Origin: Ipomoea triloba
Taxonomy: Eukaryota; Streptophyta; Magnoliopsida; Solanales; Convolvulaceae
DNA: 64,000 nt
Assembly: GCF_003576645.1 (NCBI RefSeq)
Contig: NC_044920.1
Location: 18,619,482-18,683,481 of the forward strand
Direction of reading: 5' to 3'
The translations under genes were made by a program, and so were the position numbers. Below the pieces are notes generated by a model. That model was given only the letters and a program-made list of their open reading frames with translations, ran no database searches and was not told the origin of the DNA. Positions 21,667 to 34,957 of the stretch are shown here, piece by piece (the stretch's first letter is position 1; every line of letters starts with the position of its first letter).

Positions 21667-24080
21667 AAAAGCCTGAGGGCAAATTATTGCATGGACCATG
21701 GTCCATGCAATAATGATTGAAGCCTGAGAGGTGTAGCGCAATAAATTCGTCCTAGTAAGGAGCCCAAAGCGACTTCGATTTGACCAGACATCTACTCTCT
21801 ATTGTTATCGACTTCACACAACTCGGACAATGAGGGGCTGATGATGATATATTGGAAATGACCCAAGAATATGGACATGGGGTCCGGGAGCCCATAGCCC
21901 CAGACCCAATAAGATGATTCGGGCGGCCTTACAAGATGCCTAGGAAAAGTAAANNNNNNNNNNNNNNNNNNNNNNNNNAATATCTCACTCTCTCCTACGT
22001 CAAGAATTATCCCATCATTACTTCACCTTCATTATCACTCCCCCACTTAGACAAGGGTTCTTTATCCATTGTGTCAACTAGATAAAACTCTTGGACTTCA
22101 TCACTCTTTTTGTTCACATTCCGATCCCTTGTCTTTCTCTTCATTATTCTCTCTATTTCTTCAATTTCTTCTTCTTTTTCTATCTCCTCATCCTCTACTT
22201 TTTATGCACCCCTTCATCTTGATTCACCTCCTCCTCTTGAATAACCACCCCTTCTCCATTTTGCATCAAACCTTCACTTTGGGGTTTTAAAACCTCTTCA
22301 ATATCAATTCTAATCTCCACCATGTCCTCCTTGGGGCTCTTTCAGTCAAGGCCTTTTGCAAATACCCCAATTGCCTCTCAATATTTTTCAACATGATTTT
22401 GTTTTCCTTGTGACGATCATCACTATCAACTATCCACTTAGTAAAAAACTCCTCCATAGTAGGCTCGCGCGATGTTCTGGGAACCAAGGGGTGGGTTTGG
22501 ACTCCCCAAGGGGACCAGACCACGACTTAGAGATGTATTCAACAAAAGCAAAAGGTGATAAGACCCGAGTTCCTTAGAAGCCGGCATTGGGAGAGCATTC
22601 AACTAAGCTTGGGCGCCGTAAAAGCCTGAGGGCAAATTATTGCATGGACCATGGTCCACACAGCTGTGTGGACCAAAAATAAAAGGTACATTATTTTTGT
22701 ATTGAAGGTACATTATTTTTGTACTGTAAGTACATTATTTGATAGTATATATCAAATAATGTACCTCCAATACAAAAAAAATGTACCCTAAAATAATATA
22801 CCTACAGTACAAAAATAATGTACCTTCAGTACAAAAATAATGTACTTTTTATTTTTGGTCCACACAGCTGTGTGGACTATGGTCCATGCAATAATGATTG
22901 AAGCCTGAGAGGTGTAGCGCAATAAATTCGTCCTAGTAAGGAGCCCAAAGCGANNNNNNNNNNNNNNNNNNNNNNNNNCCACTTAGACAAGGGTTCTTTA
23001 TCCATTGTGTCAACTAGATAAAACTCTTGGACTTCATCACTCTTTTTGTTCACATTCCGATCCCTTGTCTTTCTCTTCATTATTCTCTCTATTTCTTCAA
23101 TTTCTTCTTCTTTTTCTATCTCCTCATCCTCTACTTTTTATGCACCCCTTCATCTTGATTCACCTCCTCCTCTTGAATAACCACCCCTTCTCCATTTTGC
23201 ATCAAACCTTCACTTTGGGGTTTTAAAACCTCTTCAATATCAATTCTAATCTCCACCATGTCCTCCTTGGGGCTCTTTCAGTCAAGGCCTTTTGCAAATA
23301 CCCCAATTGCCTCTCAATATTTTTCAACATGATTTTGTTTTCCTTGTGACGATCATCACTATCAACTATCCACTTAGTAAAAAACTCCTCCATAGTAGGC
23401 TCGCGCGATGTTCTGGGAACCAAGGGGTGGGTTTGGACTCCCCAAGGGGACCAGACCACGACTTAGAGATGTATTCAACAAAAGCAAAAGGTGATAAGAC
23501 CCGAGTTCCTTAGAAGCCGGCATTGGGAGAGCATTCAACTAAGCTTGGGCGCCGTAAAAGCCTGAGGGCAAATTATTGCATGGACCATGGTCCACACAGC
23601 TGTGTGGACCAAAAATAAAAGGTACATTATTTTTGTATTGAAGGTACATTATTTTTGTACTGTAAGTACATTATTTGATAGTATATATCAAATAATGTAC
23701 CTCCAATACAAAAAAAATGTACCCTAAAATAATATACCTACAGTACAAAAATAATGTACCTTCAGTACAAAATAATGTACTTTTATTTTGCAAATTATTG
23801 CATGGACCATGGTCCACACAGCTGTGTGGACTATGGTCCATGCAATAATGATTGAAGCCTGAGAGGTGTAGCGCAATAAATTCGTCCTAGTAAGGAGCCC
23901 AAAGCGACTTCGATTTGACCAGACATCTACTCTCTATTGTTATCGACTTCACACAACTCGGACAATGAGGGGCTGATGATGATATATTGGAAATGACCCA
24001 AGAATATGGACATGGGGTCCGGGAGCCCATAGCCCCAGACCCAATAAGATGATTCGGGCGGCCTTACAAGATGCCTAGGA
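21667..24080. repeat. Repeated copies of the 20.5-21.65-kb segment across two 25-N gaps
   Basis: Copies run 21,667-21,953 (right part, with the MITE reduced to a 42-bp palindrome), 21,979-22,953 (offset +1470 to the first copy) and 22,979-24,080 (offset +936 to the previous). The gaps are 21,954-21,978 and 22,954-22,978. The first copy differs from the others by single-base indels (for example CTCTTATTTC versus CTCTATTTC), so more than one haplotype or repeat copy may be involved. Contains gag fragments and MITE copies at 22,631-22,900 and about 23,567-23,850. Confidence 0.85.
23567..23850. mobile_element. MITE copy with an internal terminal-repeat duplication
   Basis: Same family as 21,161-21,430, but near the right end CAAATTATTGCATGGACCATGG is repeated before CACACAGCTGTGTGGAC. 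This suggests slippage or template switching in the palindrome, or a local assembly error. Confidence 0.6.
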
Positions 24081-25130
24081 ACCTAAGAAGGCAACCCGGA
24101 CTAAAAAGGCGGTCAAGGCCAAGAGAAGCGATCTGGGCCAAGGAGGTCCGGATGAAGAAAGCAACCCGAACTAAGCGATCCGAACCAGGGGACCCGAATG
24201 AGGCAACTTGAGTATGGCGGCTGGACCTGGAGCTCAAGTCCTAGTTTTGAAGCCCAACCTTCGCCTTGTTCAATGTGCATGTTCATTAGACAAGAGTTTA
24301 TACAAAATCCACTTCCAAGAAAGATTCCTATCCATCAATGCATCACTTGTTTCCTAATTGCAATTAAAGGCATTCATGCTTCCTCACAGTCAAACTAATC
24401 CAATTCCCTAGAATTCTAGCCACACATTGTTAGGGATGTATAGTTAGTAGGGTGAAAGATGAAAAAATACATGATCAACACAATGCAAAGAAAGTAAATT
24501 GGAATTGAACAACAATCACTTATTTCAAAAGTAATCCAAGTAGCCTCCAACAATTGCAAAGTGCATTTCCCAATATCCTAAGCCAAGTTTTGTCCATTTG
24601 AAATTCAAAACCCTAGAGAAAATCTATACAAGTGTTGAAGTCTCAAAGTTGGAAAGTACAAAAATGACAAAAGCTTGTTCCTCTAAACTCCTTCAACAAA
24701 GCTATTTATACCTTTAGTCTTTGGCGGCGGTACGGACCATGTACGCGCGTACACGCAGTCGTACATAGATCAGCTCAGCCCCGTTCTCCTCGCGTACGCT
24801 CATACCTGGCTTGTGATCCATTTTGGACAAGCTCATACGAGACCAGTGCGAGCGTATTGCGTCTCATAATCCTTTTTGTGACTCTTCCTAATGTACGTAC
24901 GTGCATATTTCTCAACATGATACATTCTGCTTACTCGTGTACAACTAGTGTACGCACGTACAGAGCTCATATTGCACACTACTTGATTTCTTTCTCATTT
25001 CAGCTCCTAATTGTCGTTCAGCCAACCAAAAAACGTATTTGGTTAAATAGTTTTTTGGTACAATGTTTTACTCCAAAATGATGAAATCCAAAACATTATT
25101 TTGAGCAGCGTTTTAGAATGACGTTTTGAG
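24081..25130 (-). other. LTR-like region with GTACG palindromes and a minus-strand TATA motif
   Basis: The sequence 24,730-24,970 is GC-rich with many GTACG/CGTAC words, including GTACGCGCGTAC and TGTACGTACGTGCA. Just left of it, 24,703-24,710 reads TATTTATA, a TATA box on the minus strand. The arrangement (palindromic cluster upstream of a TATA box) resembles a retrotransposon U3 and parallels 30,690-31,120. Boundaries not found. Confidence 0.35.
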
Positions 25131-25185
25131 AAAAAAAAAAGTTCTCCAAAACGCCCATAAATTACCTTGCAACGTGCCTGCTAAC

Positions 25186-25290
25186 GGGTTCTACTAGATC
25201 GTGGCATGTCTCATTGCTTGCAATGGGCCTACCAGCAGGTTCCACTAGACTCATGGCAAGTCTAGTTACTTGCAACGGGTTTAACCAGAT
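25186..25290 (+). repeat. Degenerate tandem repeat (about 50-60 bp units)
   Basis: Units share the plan 'CTTGCAA(T/C)GGG...ACCAG...GGTTC(C/T)ACTAGA...TGGCA(T/A)GTCT', about two full units and a partial one. Confidence 0.5.
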
Positions 25291-25299
25291 CGCCCTTTG

Positions 25300-27200
25300 T
25301 TTGCTTGTTTTGCTTTGTTTTTAAAAAAAAAAAAAATCATTACACCTTATTTTAACAAGTATATGTGAGTAGATTTTATCCCTAATAGTTAAAAGTAACT
25401 TGGTGAGTTGGGACTTGTATTACATTATATCAAATCCCCAAATCAAAGTCAAAATCCCTAATCTCCTTGCCCTGTTTTCATCTCTCCCGACCCGGACAAC
25501 GTGTGGAACTGCGGACAGCGGTGGAGCCGTGGAGTGAAGACGTGAGCCATACCGGCGGTGCACTGTGGGCTTCTGAGCTGAGGTAGGTATTCTACTCTTC
25601 TACTCTCTTTTCTCTGAGCGTGTAGTCTGTAATTCTTCTACTGTATTTTGGATATTGCAACTCGCGACCTGCGGCTGTGGGTTGCGGCCTCTGGCGGTGT
25701 GATTTCAATACTTGCCTGTGTGTATTTCAATTTTGCTGTTTTCATTGTGTTTAGACGAAATTAATGCTGCCATTCAATTTTATTAATCTGCTATATGAAA
25801 ATTGTTTGTGCTGGTTTGTTGTCATTTGTTTTTGTGTCTCAATATCATTAGTAATTGATAAACTCAGAGGAAAGTCAAGATTTTGGAATCAGAATATGGA
25901 ACCAAAGATCAAGAAATGGTACTCATATGCAGTTTAGGGTTAAGAAAATGTTGTTCCAAACTTCTAGCTCATATGCCAGGTGTTTGGCTTTTTTATTTAT
26001 GACTGCTAGAGCTCTGTGAATTCCAGCTCTTGATTGTATAGCTTTCTTAGTCGCTTGTGACTATAGAGCTCTTGGAGTGTATACAGGAAAATATTGTGAA
26101 ATATTGAGATTGCTGGAAATTGGAAAATACGGTATTCTTTTACCGGAGAAGTCATGCCATTCATTCAATACTTGAGCTAATTGTTAGTTTTTTTATATGT
26201 TGTTTGTATTAATTTGTATTAGACTTTAATTTATGATATTATATAGGACAACAAGCAACAATACAATTGAATCTGTTCATGAACATGTTACAACTCTATC
26301 AATCTCTTTCAAGTCAACCAATAGAAAGTAACAACTCTGTTACTAAACAAGAAGTCACTCTTGGACATGAGGAGATTATGTTGAAGCCTTGATTGATCTT
26401 GGTGACTTGGTATCATTTTAGACATTGTTATGATGTATTGGCTGGTTTTGATTCTAGACATTGTATTGAACTTGTGTTGTAAGATTTTTATATTTTTGGA
26501 ATTTATGGATTTGTGATTATTGGTTGGTTTTCATGTGAAGCATTGGACTAGTTATGATGCTGACATGTTAGGTAAAATGTATTATTGTTGATTTGTTGTA
26601 TTATTATTATTATTATTTTTATTTATTTATTTATTTTTAAAATTTATCTATCTTTTTATTTTTTTACTAACACGTAGGCCTTTGAAACAACTTAAAGCCT
26701 ATAACGTGTAGACCTGAAATAAGCTCAAAGCATATTTTTTTGTTGTCTTTAAAGCCTTTTTAGTTTTTAATGGCTTGCTTATTAAGTTGGACTTTAAAAA
26801 GGCTTCATGCCAGACATGGCCTATTGTAGGCTCAGGCCTTAGGTTACCATAACAAGCCCAGGCCTAATTTGTTATGGCCTCGACCGGCCTGGCCAAGTTC
26901 CACCACTACCTTATTATGTATAGAATGATTTGCCTAGAAATTGTACCAAGTTGATGAGGAAAATCGGGAAATTTATTTTTAATGTTTCAAGTTGTATTTC
27001 ATTCCCCAGTGTGCACATCACTTTAGTGTCAAATGCAAAAGTTACTAAAGATGTTTACTCACCAGAAAGGCAAGCATGTGGTTAAATCATTTGCCAACTT
27101 CATCAACTGTGTTTTAACAGTTGGGCATTTTTTTTTTGGGTGTGCCTTGCATGGGATGCTTCAACTAGGAAACATATAGAAGAAGAGGTAGAAATAGAGA
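25300..27200. other. Region upstream of ABCI11, no intact gene
   Basis: 25,480-25,580 is GC-rich and looks like an exon or 5' leader of a gene or transposon, but has no convincing long frame. 26,680-26,910 is rich in GGCCT/AGGCC words (CGACCGGCCTGGCC), similar to ends of hAT-type elements. The last ~200 bp would hold the ABCI11 promoter. I cannot assign a TATA box with confidence. Confidence 0.35.
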
Positions 27201-28332
27201 ATGTTTCTTGGAACTGCTACACTACCCTCAGCATCTTCACTTCCGTATCCGTACATTCTGAGACCACCTCTGTCAACTGTCTTTTCATCTCAACCATGCT
27301 TCAGCTTTAGGCTAGTTCTACTCTATCACTTTCTTTAATGTTGAATTTCATTTTTATGCCCCATTTGGGACTTTCCAATTGTGAGTCAAGAGCTCAAGTT
27401 TGTCTTTTATTTTTCTTTTAATCTCAGCTTTAGAATCAGAAAGGAGCAAACTCTCTCTGTGTCTTGCGACTACTCCTGTTTTGAAGTATGCTACTTCCTT
27501 ACCACTGTCTACTATATTCTTGCTTGAATTAAGCTGATTGTAGATTTTTAAATTCATATTTAGCCGTACTCTGCTTGAAATCTTATAATGATCATTTTGC
27601 TTCATATCTGATGCTTATCTATTACTCTTATTTACATATCTGTTTATCCCTTTTTTGAGATAAGGGATGTCAGTTATCGGCCTCCTGGGACGAAGCTCAA
27701 CCTCTTGGATAGAGTCAATCTCTCCCTTCCGGAAAGAAGGTGCTATCTGCTTTTGGGTTTACATGAACATTTTTAACTACTTTGAACAATCCATCTTCTT
27801 CAATCAAATGGTTAAGCTTGGATCAAAAACCTTACAAGTTGATTGCACTGTTCAATAAACCTTATGTTTCACACTTTCACTTGTACTCCAAACATGCTGT
27901 ATATCATGTATTTGTTGAACAACCTAACAACATGGGCAGAAACCTGGAAGGTGTCATCCATCCAAAGAAAAGAAATTTGCCAAGGCATTATTGCCTAATT
28001 CTGTTTGGAAACAGGCAAAGAATAGAGAGAGTGAACTAGTGAAGCAACTAGCTTCAAGAAGAATATATGTGTATTGGAAAGTTGGATAATTATGCCGAAG
28101 GCTACAAGAGTATTTAAAATGGAAATATTAATCGTAATCCTACTAGAAACCATTAAAAAAAATATTTAATTTAGAAACTATGTTAGTATTACTAATAAAT
28201 ATTAATGTTACAGATTCCTTTTATGATCTTGTATTTTTCCATCCTGCTAAATCTTGATAAATTGATCAAAGCCTAGGGGTTGAAACCCCTGCATCACCTA
28301 ATTCACCACACAGGTAGCAAAAATGAAGGAAT

Positions 28333-28407
<75 letters not shown>

Positions 28408-31400
28408 NNNNNNNNNNNNNNNNNNNNNNNNNNNNNNNNNNNNNNNNNNNNNNNNNNNNNNNNNNNNNNNNNNNNNNNNNNNNNNNNNNNNNNNNNNNNN
28501 NNNNNNNNNNNNNNNNNNNNNNNNNNNNNNNNNNNNNNNNNNNNNNNNNNNNNNNNNNNNNNNNNNNNNNNNNNNNNNNCCCCCCCCCCCCCCCCCCCCC
28601 CCCTCCTCTAATAATAAAAACAATCCTCTTGTTACTTTCTTTAATTTTCCGTACTATAACTGCTTAAGATCTGATTATCTTGTATAACTTTGAGACGTTC
28701 TACCTCTCTATTTTATAATGAAAAATGCCTTCATACTCTAGCATATACTTGCCAATTTGCTACCTAATATGTTAGCAAAGTTGGGATTTAGTAAAACATA
28801 TATTGAAAAGTGATGTTCCCTTGAATTTTTCCAGTTTGGGCTTGATATTTGGACGGAGTGGAAGTGGAAAGACTACTCTCTTGCAAGTTTGTCTGTTTTC
28901 TCTTTTTCTGTACTACTTTTTTCTTGTAAGCCCCTTTTGGTCTTACACCTTTGTGCAGCTGATTGCAGGATTGAGTAAACCAACATCAGGGTCCATTCAC
29001 ATACAAAGATATACTGATGATGGCCAACCATATCAGTCTCCCGAACCTTTGAACCCAGAAAGAGTTGGGATTGTTTTCCAATTTCCCGAGAGGTACAATT
29101 TCTTGTTAAAATGACACCAGGGCAATCTACAATGCTTCTATTTTATTCTAGTGTTTTGCTTGATCTGGATTTCTATAAATTTCTGAACATGCTAATGAGT
29201 TGGTACATGTTAATTCCACCATCTCTTATCGTGTAAGCACGTTTTATCGTCTCTTTCAAATTTCAACTAAGCTTTCTTTTTCACTCCCATTATTGCAATT
29301 TCATTTTTGCTGAAGTTCTACTGTAATGTCAACTAGATACTTTGTGGCAGACAATGTGCTTGAAGAAGTTACATTTGGTTGGCCAAGACAAAGTGGAAGC
29401 CTTCATCTGAGAGAGCTTCTTGCTTTGAGACTCCAAAAGGCTATTACTTCGGTATTTAAGTTGTCTAGGAATAACATATTTCCTTTTTTCCCCCATGTTT
29501 AATTTTTGATATTTCCTTGCAATATGCAGGATGGGGAAGAAGGGTAAATATTTGTTTAACAAAATCTTTTGTGATTATGAACTCTTAGGTTGGTCTGACA
29601 GGAATCCCTTTGGATAAAGATCCCAACTCATTAAGTGGGGGCTACAAACGTCGACTTGCTTTAGCAATTCAGTTGGTAAGAATTATTCTATCTTGCTAAT
29701 GCTTCGTGTGTTTTTACTGAAGTGTATGCCTTGCATGCTTTTATATGGATGTGAAAGTTGCTTTTAGTGGTGATTAAAAATTAAGAGTATCGTTCTCAAG
29801 GAATGGCTTAAAGGGGATTTGAGTAATAAGGGGTTAAGCATGGGTTCATGTAGTGTTTGAAAGCTAACCTAAAGATATTTGAGTAGTTCATGTTTAAGAA
29901 ATCAATAATGAGAACAAGTAAGTGAATTAAAAGGTAATAAATGAAATAGAGATTTGAACCAAACACCCTTGAATAAAATCTCATTTGTGCCTTTAGTTTA
30001 AGTTATGCAAGTCTAGATGATGAACTTGGGGAAATGGTTTAAGTGCCAATGTCACTCTCGTGATCAATTGGACTATCAACTAATCCTAAGTCCCATTCTC
30101 ATGGCAACTCGGCTAGAAGAGGCAATTTAACAAACACTTTGTGTGCCTATTTCCTTCAAATTCCCTTTTCTCAAAGGTGAGTAAGAAATATGATAGGTAT
30201 GGCTACGGTGTAGCCCTATTCTCATAGGTGGAACACCAATTCCAAACATCTCTTGCATAATTTGGCCATAATTATGAAGAGTCAATTCAATTCTACCCAA
30301 TTCATAACCAAGTTCCCCATTAAGACTATACAAAACTTAATTTATGCAATTTGATTCATATTGGGATTCATACATCAAGGAAGTTCAATTCAAATCCTAA
30401 ATATGTTTAACTATTCATAATTGGAATGTAAAGCAATAAGCAATTGAAATAATAAACATGGAATTCAAACAAACTTTAAAAAATATAAATGCACAAATAC
30501 GAAATAAAGAACTTAACTTGATAATTTAATGGAAGGAATAATCTGAAATTGATGTTGAATGTTGGAATTCTTCCTCTAAATCTCTAAAATATGGTAGATT
30601 ACAAGTGTGGGAAGTGTTTTCTAAAGGCTCCTAGAGAGAAAAACTAAATGGGGGACTTAGAAATTCAAAAGTGATTACAAAATAACCAACCAAGGGTATT
30701 TATAGTGTAATTTTTGCGCCATTTCGTAGCCTCCAGGATAGGAAGTCACGGTGTGAGTCCCACCGTGAGTCTCAATGATCAGAAACTGATCATTGAGACT
30801 CACGCTGACACTCACGGTGTGAGTGTCAGCGTGAGTTCCTGATCAGAAACCACGCTGAGGACTCACGCTGACACTCACGGTGTGAGTGTCAGCGTGAGTT
30901 CTTCTAATTGACATTCACGCTATCGTTTTGCTCCTTCGTGCCCCGACATGCCCTCGGGTGTTTTCCTTGTGCCTTCAGGATAAGGACTCACGGTGGGACT
31001 CACGGGGCCCACCGTGAGTTCACTGATCATTTTCTGATCAGCATACTCACGCGAGTCCCTGATCAGAAACCCTGCTGAGGACTCACGCTGACACTAACGG
31101 TGTGAGTGTGAGCGTGAGTTCTTCAAATTGACCTCCATGCCATTATTTTGCTCTTTTGTTCCTCGGTGTGCCCTTGGATGTTTTCCTTGTGCTTTAAAGC
31201 CCCGTTTTCTTCAAAGATTAGCATCTTTTCATGCTTGCTTGCCCCTTACTCGATCTTTTCTTCTTGCAAACAAAATACAACAAATTAAGCATTATTCCAC
31301 ATTCATTTACATAACTTTTGAATTAAAAACAAGCATAAACAAACACAGATACAAGGCCATTTAATGACATATCAGGATGCTATTACACACACACACACAT

Positions 31401-31950
31401 TAGGCATTAATGTTGCCATAAGCTAACTATTTGAAATTGGTCATTGTACATTTGTACATAGGTACAAACTCCTGATTTGTTGATATTGGACGAGCCTCTT
31501 GCTGGCCTTGGTATGATCATTCTGTTGTCTCTTTGGAATTTATTTAAATAGAGGTTATTGATTTCCTATTTATGTTTCATATGCAAAGTGAAGCTCAGAT
31601 TTCAAACCGCAATTTTCTTTTTATGGAAGTTTTTCTGCTTGGTAAATGGTAATTTCTTTGTGCTCAGCTATTTGTGAAATACAAAAAGAATTTTATTGAA
31701 CTAAAGTAATTTATTAAGAGGCAATGTTTAATATCTTATATATACTAAACTTAGGAGCCAATTATTGAAATATTATTCCCCTCAACTTCTACCCTCGACA
31801 AACTTCACCTCATTATTTAGATGAATACAGGTTATACAGTAATAAGAGGTAAATTGACACAGGAAAAATATGGATAATATTTTCTTGTGTCTTCACTATA
31901 TGAAGTTTGTGTCTTATTGGTGTAAAACATTTTTCAAATTCACATAAAAC

Positions 31951-31992
<42 letters not shown>

Positions 31993-34925
31993 TACTTAAT
32001 TTACTTAATTTATTGATTTGGTTATGGTGAAATGTAGATTGGAAGGCTCGAGCAGACATTGTAAAGTTGCTGAACTCTCTAAAGAAAGAGCTAACTTTAC
32101 TCGTTGTTAGCCATGACCTCAAGTGAGTGCTTTGCCTTCTAATAGATTTTTTGTTCAGATGGTTTGTTGTGTGTTCTCATCGCTTTATCATTCCCTTAGG
32201 TTCTATGTTTGGCAGAGCTTATTTTAGAACTTACACCTTATTTTAAGCCACAAATAGGCTTAAAGTTCTGAACTTAAAATAATAGCTTATTTTGAAATCC
32301 TACTTTAGGACTTTGTTTGGTAGAATTATTTTAGAGCTTGTAGCTTATTTTTAAACTATAAATAAGCTTATAAGCTCTGTTTCATAAAACATATAGAGTT
32401 TAAAATAATAACTTATTTTGAAACGTAACACTTCAAAATAACTTTTTTCCTTTTTTATCTTTATTAATTTGCAAAAATGACACCATCTATCCTTCATTAA
32501 TCAAAATCACAATATTTTAGTTTATTTTTTTGTCTTTTTACAATTATAAGCTAATTCAACAATTAATTTTACCAAATACTTTAATTTCAATTAGTTAGCT
32601 TATTAGCTATTAACTTTTCAGTAAGGAGTGCCAAATAGCAATCATTATTGTGTGGACCATGGTCTATTCAGCTCTGTAGACTATACTATCAAATAATGTA
32701 CATTCAGTGTACACATAATGTACTTTTAGTATATTAAAAATGTACATTATATTTAGGGAATGTGCATTATTTAAGTACTGACTGCACTGTGTGGACCATG
32801 ATCTATTTGCCGCCAAAACAGAGCATAAATAGCGTTTTAAAATAAGCTAGTAACTATTAGCTTTTAAGCTTTTCGCTTTAAATTAGCTTATAAGCTAGTT
32901 TTGCCAAACAGAGCCGGTCTTGCCTTCTTCATGCCGGTGCAATGTAGCTTTCATTTGAGTAATTCTTTTCTTTTTTAAAAGTCTCTTTATTGATGATAAA
33001 GTATGATATGATTCAGTAGTTTGACTACGCGTCACAGGTCTGTGGTTAACAGATGATGATGGTTTACCTATGGTGGCTGATAATAGTGTGTGTGAGAGAG
33101 AGAGAGAAGTCTGTGGAAGAAACTTCCTTTCGATTTTATTCAATTCCAACTTACCAAGACAATCTAATACTCTCCCTATATATAGGAGTTAAAAGCTTAA
33201 GACATAAGGAAACAATATTCTAAAATATGCTTACTTAAAGTAAAAAGGCAACTACTAATAAACTATGAAATAAGATAACTAAGTATATTGGTAGCAGAAT
33301 TTGTATTGTATCATTACATCCTTCCTGGAGATTAAGCTTGTACTCAAGCTTGAAGCAGGTGACAAATTCAGGTTGAATTCAGGTGATTCCATCGCGAGTG
33401 TTCATCTCCGTGGATGCAAGCCAAGGAGGCGGTTCTTCACCATCCTCTAATGTCCACAACATAAAAAGGTGGCATCATTTATAACCTGGAAAAAATCGGT
33501 CATCGCAATTATTACACAATTTTTTGGCATCCCTCTTGGCCTTTTCCACTGGTGATAAGAATTTATACGGAGGTCGAGGTGATTTGGTGTGGTTGGTTGG
33601 TTGGTTCTGGGGTAGTGAGACACGGCCAGAGGGAAGGTGTGCAGCAGGCTGTGGATCATTGTTTGTCGTCTTGGCAGGCAGAAGGCCTAATATGTGACAT
33701 TTCCGGTAGAAGTCATGGGTTGTATTAATGGCTTCATTTAGAGAACTAGGCTTTGTCCTTTCTACATCAATCCGAAGTACCTCGTCCACCGGTAAAAAGA
33801 TCAACACGTTGGGCTGGGAGTACTGTGTTTGCACGTGCCAGGTGAGCCCGAAAGTCCTTGACATAATCATCAATGTGCCTGCTGGACTGAAAAAGCAGCT
33901 TCAGTTCACCTAGTGAATTAATGCTTCGAGGTGGCCCAAAACTCAAATAACACTCATCCTTAAACGATGCACAGGAAGCAAACAGTGACACCACAACTTC
34001 AGAATGGTACCACAGTTGGGCCTCGCCAACCATGTGGTGTGCTGCCAGAGGAACACATTGTGGTCTGGTGTGTCAGCATGGCGAAATGAAGACTCACAAT
34101 GAAGTAGACAAACCATAGGGTCTTCCTTGCCTGAAAACAAAGGGAATTCGACCTTGGGGTACTGGGAAAAACTATAGGAGTGATCCCCTATGTCTGCCAT
34201 AGTAGATATCCCTTTGGTGTGAACGGTGGTAACGGCGTCCTCCTCTTAAACTAGTTGTTTACCAAGGCTGGTGAGTAGTTGTTGGACCAGTTTCTCCAAG
34301 TTGGTAAGAGAAACTGCCTGGGTGTGAGAAGATGCGGACAAGGAGGCGACAATAGTGGACAAGTTCTCAATTTTGTCATGCTGCAATTCTAAAGCTTTAA
34401 CAGATTTCTGCAAAGCTTTGATGGCCGATTCGATGTTCAAATCAGTACCCATGACGCCGGCAACGGGAACCAGATGATATGATTCAGTAGTTTGACTACG
34501 CGTCACAAGTCTGTGGTTAACAGATGAAGATGGTTACCCATGGTGGCTGATAATAGTGAGAGAGAGAGAGAGAGAGAGAAAAGTTGGTGGAAGAAACTTC
34601 CTTTTGATTTTATTCAATTCCAACTTACCAAGACAATCTAATACTAAAAGCTTAAGACATAAGGAAACAATATTCTAAAATATGCTTACTTAAAGTAAAA
34701 AAGGCAACTACTAATAAACTAGGAAATAAGATAACTAAGTATATTGGTAGCATGTTTCAAGAAAAAAAAAAAGAAAAAGGTATATTGGTAGCAGAATCTG
34801 TATTGTATCAAGGTATGCATTGATTGACCTAAAATAGTAGGGGCTATGTTTTTCTTTTCCTCCAATGAAATCAAAGCATGTGATGTGAGAAATACTTTCT
34901 AAAAGTATACTTAATATTTTTCTTT

Positions 34926-34957
<32 letters not shown>

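Noticed and set aside
27354..27605. Minus-strand 83-codon frame over the start of ABCI11
   Set aside because: It overlaps the conserved exon 2 of ABCI11 on the other strand and shows no family features.
28280..28687. Long proline-rich and glycine-rich frames
   Set aside because: They are translations of a C homopolymer and N gap.
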